Positions 36,784 to 41,067 of a stretch of DNA of 41,067 bases are shown here, in pieces. The notes beneath the pieces were generated by a model. The model worked only from the letters and a program-made list of their open reading frames with translations. It did no database searches and had not been told where the DNA came from. Position 1 is the first letter of the stretch; every line of letters begins with the position of its first letter. A program made the translations under genes and the position numbers. Source of the stretch: Pseudomonadota bacterium (GTDB lineage: Bacteria > Pseudomonadota > Gammaproteobacteria > Burkholderiales > Burkholderiaceae_C); NCBI GenBank assembly GCA_030538605.1, contig JAUNTQ010000009.1:27697-68763 (forward strand), in the 5' to 3' direction.

Positions 36784-38001
36784 ATGAGCATCGAGATGAT
36801 TGAAACCGAAGCCTTTCACTCCGGCACGCAGATCAAGGTGATCGGCGTGGGCGGGGGCGGCAGCAATGCCGTGGACCACATGATCAGCCGCTCCGTGCAG
36901 GGCGTGGAGTTCATCTGCGCCAACACCGACGCGCAGGCGCTGGGCCGCACGCTGGCAGACGCCAGCATCCAGCTGGGCGGCTCGGGCCTGGGCGCGGGCA
37001 GCAAGCCCGAAAAAGGCCGCGAGGCCGCCGAAGCCGCTGCCGACAACATCCGCCAGGCCATTCGCGGCGCGCACATGCTGTTCATCACCGCCGGCATGGG
37101 CGGCGGCACCGGCACGGGTGCAGCCCCGGTGATCGCGCGCATCGCCAAGGACATGGGCATCCTCACCGTGGGCGTGGTCACCAAGCCCTTCGACTGGGAA
37201 GGTGGCCGCCGCATGACCAACGCCGAGGCCGGCCTGACCGAGCTGGAGGCCAACGTCGATTCGCTGGTGGTGGTGCTCAACGAGAAGCTGCTCGAAGTGC
37301 TGGGCGACGACATCACGCAGGAAGAAGCCTTTGCCCACGCCAACGACGTGCTGAAGAACGCCGTGGGCGGCATTGCCGAAATCATCAACGACTACGGTTT
37401 CGTCAACGTCGACTTCGAAGACGTGCGCACCGTCATGGGCGAGCCGGGCAAGGCCATGATGGGCACCGCCAGCGCCAGCGGCCCCGACCGCTCGCGCATC
37501 GCCGCCGAGCAGGCCGTGGCCTGCCCGCTGCTGGAAGGCATCGACCTCTCGGGCGCCAAGGGCGTGCTGGTGCTGGTCACCGCGTCCAAGGGCACGCTCA
37601 AGCTGAGCGAATCCAAGGAAGCGATGAACACCATCCGCGCCTATGCATCGCCTGATGCGCACGTCATCTTCGGCGCCGCCTACGACGATTCGCTGGGCGA
37701 CGAAATCCGCGTCACCGTGGTCGCCACCGGCCTGTCGCGCCAGGCCGCGCGCCGCCAGCCCATCACCGTGGTGCAAGGCGGCCTGCGCACCGGCACCGAC
37801 AACGTGCCTTTTCACACCCCCACCCTGAGCCAGCCCGCAGGCGGCTCCGGCGCTGCGCAGCAACCCGACTACGGCAACATGGCCGTGCCCAGCGTGTGGC
37901 GCACCAACCGCACCCAGGCCGCAGCCAAGGTCGATGCGCTGTCCTCGGGCGGCATGGACGACTTCGAGATCCCGGCCTTCCTGCGCAAGCAAGCCGATTG
38001 A
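36784..38001 (+). CDS. ftsZ: Cell division protein FtsZ
   Basis: This tubulin-like GTPase forms the division ring. It has 405 residues: VGVGGGGSNAVDHM, GTP-binding GGGTGTG (106-112), NVDFEDVRTVM (T7 loop region), and the conserved C-terminal peptide DDFEIPAFLRKQ that binds FtsA and ZipA. A linker of about 60 residues precedes it. AAGGAG lies about 6 nt before the ATG. The 270-bp gap from ftsA probably carries its own promoter. Confidence 0.98.
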   Translation: MSIEMIETEAFHSGTQIKVIGVGGGGSNAVDHMISRSVQGVEFICANTDAQALGRTLADASIQLGGSGLGAGSKPEKGREAAEAAADNIRQAIRGAHMLFITAGMGGGTGTGAAPVIARIAKDMGILTVGVVTKPFDWEGGRRMTNAEAGLTELEANVDSLVVVLNEKLLEVLGDDITQEEAFAHANDVLKNAVGGIAEIINDYGFVNVDFEDVRTVMGEPGKAMMGTASASGPDRSRIAAEQAVACPLLEGIDLSGAKGVLVLVTASKGTLKLSESKEAMNTIRAYASPDAHVIFGAAYDDSLGDEIRVTVVATGLSRQAARRQPITVVQGGLRTGTDNVPFHTPTLSQPAGGSGAAQQPDYGNMAVPSVWRTNRTQAAAKVDALSSGGMDDFEIPAFLRKQAD

Positions 38002-38057
38002 CAGCGCCAGCCGCCTTGCCGCCCGCCGCGGCGCTGGCAAGTCGCACTAAAAACAGT

Positions 38058-38134
38058 AGCTGTTTGCGTAAAAATTTAAAGGTTTTTAGATATAAAACTA
38101 TCTGAAATTAATTATAAACATGCGTAAAACGCTA
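38058..38134. repeat. AT-rich palindromic intergenic element, copy 4 (eroded)
   Basis: The left arm AGCTGTTTGCGTA (38058-38070) and the degenerate right arm TGCGTAAAACGCTA (38121-38134) surround a core with TTTTTAGATA and TATCTGAAA. It lies in the gap downstream of ftsZ. Confidence 0.7.
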
Positions 38135-38185
38135 TAAATAAGGTTGTTCATCGCAGCTCTCAGACAGCCATTTGCGAGCGTGCTT

Positions 38186-38234
38186 GCCCGCGATGCAAGG
38201 CGCGCTGCACCGCCTAGCGGCCTGCATCGCGGGC
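38186..38234. repeat. 12-bp perfect inverted repeat downstream of ftsZ
   Basis: GCCCGCGATGCA (38186-38197) pairs with TGCATCGCGGGC (38223-38234) across a 25-nt loop. It could form a stable 3' hairpin for the ftsZ transcript; no U-tract follows on the plus strand. Confidence 0.75.
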
Positions 38235-38238
38235 CACG

Positions 38239-38273
38239 AAAAAAGCCACCTCCGTTCACACGGGGGTGGCTTT
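38239..38273 (-). terminator. Rho-independent terminator of the CTERM-like gene
   Basis: On the minus strand AAAGCCACC pairs with GGTGGCTTT around a GC-rich centre, and a six-T run follows. It lies about 30 bp after the stop of the minus-strand gene. On the plus strand only three T follow, so it may weakly stop ftsZ readthrough as well. Confidence 0.82.
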
Positions 38274-38300
38274 GGCTTGCGCGACGAAAGCCGCTCGCGC

Positions 38301-39581
38301 TCAGTCGCGTGAGCGGCGGCGCTGGCCCATGCCTGCGGCACCCATCAGCGCAGCCAGCAGCACCAGCGCGCTGGTGCCAAGGCTGGGCACGGCGGCCACG
38401 TTGCCAGCGCTGCCTGCGGCTGCCACCACGGCAAAGGTGCTGGCCGCAGCCACCACGGTGGGCTGGTCGGTGAGCCGCGCATTGACGGTGTAGCTGCCCG
38501 GCGCAAGGCCGGTGGGCGTGTCCACGCTGTATTCACCATTGGTGCCCGTCACGGTGGTATCGAGCGTTACCGAGTAGCCGCCCGGGCCGGTGATCGTGAC
38601 CGTCACGGGGGTGCCCACGGGCAGCGGCACGGCTGTGCCACCGCCAGCGGGCGTGGCCTGCGCCGTGCCGCTGATGGTGATGGGCACAGCGGGCGTGGCT
38701 TGCGTGGCGCTCAGCGTCTGGCTGAGCGCCAGCGTGCGCATGGACGTGCAGTTGGATGCCGTAGCCCCGGTCAGCCCGAAGCGAGTGGCCGATGGAGATG
38801 TGTCGAACAAGGCGATGGTGAGCGTGTTCAAACCTGTGCGCCACTGCTGGGCGGGCGTGGCACCACCGCCAAGCACGTCAAGGCTGGTGGCACGCTCGTC
38901 GTTGATGTAGCTGGCGGTGTGACGGTCGTCGGCGCTGCGGCTGCCGAGTGTCAGCACGTAGGTGGCGGGATCGACTTCAGGTGCAAGGTAGAACTGGTAG
39001 CGCAACAGCCGTGTCTGGTTGCTCGCCGCCCCGCCGTTGGGGTTGCTCAGATAGAAACCAACGCTTGCCAGCGACTGCACGCTGTTCAGCGTCGGGTTGT
39101 TCGCTGAGCCACCGTTGTACGCAAACAGCTCCCGCCCTGAAAAGTGCTGCCATTGCAGCGCAGGCAACCCACCGAGGTCTGGTGGATTGTCGCCCGCGAT
39201 GGTGTAGCTGGTGGGAATGTTCTCGGTGGCACCCACGGTCTCGGCGGGCACGGTGTGCGAGCCAATGGCAGCGGGGTCGTAGGCATAAGCCCAGCGTGGC
39301 TGGTTGCCGCGATCGGTGTGCAGGTTGGCGGTGTTGGGTGCCGTGGTGTTGAGCACCGTGCCGGGGTTGCTCAGCGCATCGGAGGTGAGGGCGTCGGCAG
39401 GGTCCGGGTTCGCGCAGGTGAAGGTGGGCAGGGGCAAGGGTGAGGTGTTGCGCTCGACCACCTGGGCATGGGCCGCAATGCAGCTCATGCACAGCGCGGC
39501 CACGGTGGCCAGTGCCGTGGGCCGCTGCATCTGGCGCGCGACGGCGCTTGCGCCGTGAGAAAAAGAAAACGAGGCGTGCAT
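38301..39581 (-). CDS. Secreted protein with IPTL-CTERM-like C-terminal sorting signal
   Basis: This 426-residue protein has a signal peptide ending at SCIAAHAQ (about residue 40). Its body is Thr/Ser/Ala/Gly-rich, with an Ig-like or carboxypeptidase-regulatory-like segment (TPVTVTITGPGGYSVTLDTT to LAPGSYTVNARLTDQP). The tripartite tail is VPSLG, then a hydrophobic helix (ALVLLAALMGAAGMG), then RRRSRD. This matches the architecture of IPTL-CTERM/PEP-CTERM-type sorting signals, although the IPTLSEW motif is only approximate. It is probably surface-exposed or anchored. It is transcribed against the dcw cluster and splits ftsZ from lpxC. Function is unknown. Confidence 0.8.
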   Translation of the reverse strand: MHASFSFSHGASAVARQMQRPTALATVAALCMSCIAAHAQVVERNTSPLPLPTFTCANPDPADALTSDALSNPGTVLNTTAPNTANLHTDRGNQPRWAYAYDPAAIGSHTVPAETVGATENIPTSYTIAGDNPPDLGGLPALQWQHFSGRELFAYNGGSANNPTLNSVQSLASVGFYLSNPNGGAASNQTRLLRYQFYLAPEVDPATYVLTLGSRSADDRHTASYINDERATSLDVLGGGATPAQQWRTGLNTLTIALFDTSPSATRFGLTGATASNCTSMRTLALSQTLSATQATPAVPITISGTAQATPAGGGTAVPLPVGTPVTVTITGPGGYSVTLDTTVTGTNGEYSVDTPTGLAPGSYTVNARLTDQPTVVAAASTFAVVAAAGSAGNVAAVPSLGTSALVLLAALMGAAGMGQRRRSRD

Positions 39582-39787
39582 GTGCCGATACTCCCTGGAT
39601 GAAAAGTGGAACGCTGAATTTTGACAAACAACGCTGCCTCAGTCGCCCCGGAAAGCGCGGGCCTGACACGCACCCGGGCCGCGTGTGACCTTCAGGCCAC
39701 GGCCCCACTCTCCAAGGCCGCTGCGCGGCTTCGCAGGCTGCGGCGTGCAAGGCCATGGCGAGTGCCCACACCCTAGAATGCCTGCCC

Positions 39788-40711
39788 ATGCTTGCCCAAC
39801 GCACCCTCAAATCCCTCACCCGCGCCGTGGGCGTGGGCCTGCACAGCGGCGAACGGGTGGAGCTGACGCTGCGGCCCGCGCCGCCGGGCACCGGCATCGT
39901 GTTCAGGCGCATCGACCTGCCCGTGCCGGTGGACATCCCGGTGCGCGCGCAGGCCGTGACCGACACGCGCCTGGCCTCCACCCTGTCGGCGGGCGATGCC
40001 AAGGTGCGCACGGTGGAACACCTCATGTCGGCCTGCGCAGGGCTGGGGCTGGACAACCTCTACATCGACATCACCGCCGAAGAGGTGCCCATCCTCGACG
40101 GCTCGGCCTCGTCCTTCGTCTACCTGCTGCAAAGCGCAGGCATCGAGCGGCAAAAAGCGCCGCGCCGCTTTCTGCGCGTGAAAAAGCCGGTGGAAGTGCG
40201 CGAGGGCGAGGGCGAGCAGCTCAAGTGGGCGCGGCTGGCACCGCACCACGGCTTCACGCTCGGCTTCGAGATCGACTTTCAGCACCCCGCCGTCGATTCG
40301 ACCGGCCAGCGCGTGAGCTTTGACATGGGTTCGGGCCGCTACAGCCGCGACATCGCCCGCGCGCGCACCTTCGCCTTCAGCAAGGACGTGGAGATGCTGC
40401 GCGCCAACGGCCTGGCGCTGGGCGGGGGCTTGGACAACGCCATCGTCATGGACGACACCAAGGTGCTCAACGAGGGTGGACTGCGCTACGCCGAAGAGTT
40501 CGCCAAGCACAAGATCCTCGACGCCATTGGCGATCTGTACTGCGTAGGCCAGCCCATGCTGGCCGCCTACACCGCCTTTCGCTCGGGCCACGCACTCAAC
40601 AACCAATTGCTGCGCGCGCTGCTGGCCGACGCCGATGCGTGGGACACCGTGACCTTCGACGACGAGCGCCAGGCCCCCGCCGGGTTCGCCCAACTGGCAC
40701 ACGCCTGGTAA
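39788..40711 (+). CDS. lpxC: UDP-3-O-acyl-N-acetylglucosamine deacetylase
   Basis: This zinc enzyme performs the first committed step of lipid A synthesis. It has 307 residues: TVEHLMSA with zinc ligand His78 and catalytic Glu77, ILDGSASSF, then [13 protein letters not shown] with zinc ligands His241 and Asp245, and SGHALNN with catalytic His268. The start is ATG 39788 by family N-terminus ([20 protein letters not shown]). A TAGAAT hexamer just upstream (39774-39779) may belong to a promoter of its own. An AT-rich palindrome follows within 35 bp. Confidence 0.97.
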   Translation: MLAQRTLKSLTRAVGVGLHSGERVELTLRPAPPGTGIVFRRIDLPVPVDIPVRAQAVTDTRLASTLSAGDAKVRTVEHLMSACAGLGLDNLYIDITAEEVPILDGSASSFVYLLQSAGIERQKAPRRFLRVKKPVEVREGEGEQLKWARLAPHHGFTLGFEIDFQHPAVDSTGQRVSFDMGSGRYSRDIARARTFAFSKDVEMLRANGLALGGGLDNAIVMDDTKVLNEGGLRYAEEFAKHKILDAIGDLYCVGQPMLAAYTAFRSGHALNNQLLRALLADADAWDTVTFDDERQAPAGFAQLAHAW

Positions 40712-40743
40712 GGCCTGCGCAGCCCTCAAGACAAATAAAACAC

Positions 40744-40819
40744 AGCTGCTTGCGTACGATTTAAAACATTTTCAGATATAAAAATATCTGAAAACACTGT
40801 AAACCGTACGCAAGCAGCT
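40744..40819. repeat. AT-rich palindromic intergenic element, copy 5 (best preserved)
   Basis: Perfect 15-bp arms AGCTGCTTGCGTACG (40744-40758) and their complement (40805-40819) enclose a core with a second perfect hairpin, TTTTCAGATAT-AAAA-ATATCTGAAAA. Nearly the whole 76 bp can fold on itself. It lies just after lpxC. Confidence 0.88.
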
Positions 40820-40977
40820 ACTGTTTTAATATGGCCAACCCCATAAATAAGCCGACAGACGTTCTGGCTGTTGGCTCCTTCCCCCGCTGGGGGAAGGCTG
40901 GGATGGGGACTGACGACCTTCGATAAATCCACCGTGGTTGGCCCCCACCCCAACCCTCCCCCATGTATGGCCCGGAC

Positions 40978-41012
40978 ACATGGTGGACACCTGTTCGAAG
41001 ACATGGTGGACA
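40978..41012. mobile_element. Possible insertion sequence end with repeated ACATGGTGGACA
   Basis: ACATGGTGGACA occurs at 40978-40989 and 41001-41012. Repeated short motifs near a terminus are typical of IS21-like elements, but no transposase is in the window. The rest of the gene-free stretch 40820-41067 holds a C/G-rich repeat (TCCCCCGCTGGGGGAA with CCCCCACCCC, about 40880-40970) and no gene. Confidence 0.3.
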
Positions 41013-41067
41013 GTTTCAGTCTAACCGGCGGCCTGCCTGCACAGTGCCCTGATGCCGGTTGATCCGT

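Overview
The window is about 41 kb of GC-rich chromosome. The gene order, codon use and repeat families point to a betaproteobacterium of the order Burkholderiales, most likely family Comamonadaceae (Acidovorax/Alicycliphilus/Melaminivora-like). This placement rests on protein family resemblance and on intergenic repeats typical of that family; I ran no database search.

Layout. (1) 1-2653, minus strand: an accessory operon with a signal-less lipase (GHSLGGG) followed by two tandem, near-identical ankyrin-type lipoproteins. The second lipoprotein is frame-disturbed at a nine-G tract and runs off the window. This looks like a toxin/effector with duplicated immunity genes and is the most unusual locus here. 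(2) 2850-13574: housekeeping genes. These are an NDUFA9-like NAD(P)-binding protein, a soluble lytic transglycosylase divergent from 5-formyl-THF cyclo-ligase, a class I PPK2 with an FNR-type box upstream, a PmtA-like methyltransferase, a LysR regulator divergent from a DUF2917-like protein, and the MaeB malic enzyme. (3) 13646-16558, minus strand: two YceI proteins with a cytochrome b561, the RNase P RNA, and a 57-residue membrane protein. (4) 16739-20111, plus strand: cysteine synthase and a TPR/O-GlcNAc-transferase-like protein. (5) 20544-38001: the complete division and cell-wall (dcw) cluster in canonical order, mraZ-rsmH-ftsL-ftsI-murE-murF-mraY-murD-ftsW-murG-murC-ddlB-ftsQ-ftsA-ftsZ. 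(6) 38301-39581, minus strand: a secreted protein with an IPTL-CTERM-like tail, which separates ftsZ from lpxC (39788-40711). The right edge holds repeats and what may be the end of an insertion sequence.

The dcw genes act in sequence. MurC, MurD, MurE and MurF with Ddl build UDP-MurNAc-pentapeptide, and MraY and MurG make lipid II. FtsW and FtsI polymerise and cross-link at the septum, while FtsQ, FtsL, FtsA and FtsZ form the divisome. MraZ probably represses the operon through four AGTG boxes of 10-bp period placed on its promoter. Most junctions overlap by 4-8 bp, so translational coupling is likely. The murG-murC junction is odd: the first 33 bp of murC are duplicated upstream and create a 29-codon ORF that links the two genes by ATGA overlaps on both sides.

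The intergenic DNA is rich in short repeats. There are five copies of an AT-rich palindrome with AGCTGCTTGCG arms, a C-rich repeat that lies on or next to stop codons, and a composite GC-rich repeat block. No tRNA, CRISPR array or complete insertion sequence was found.
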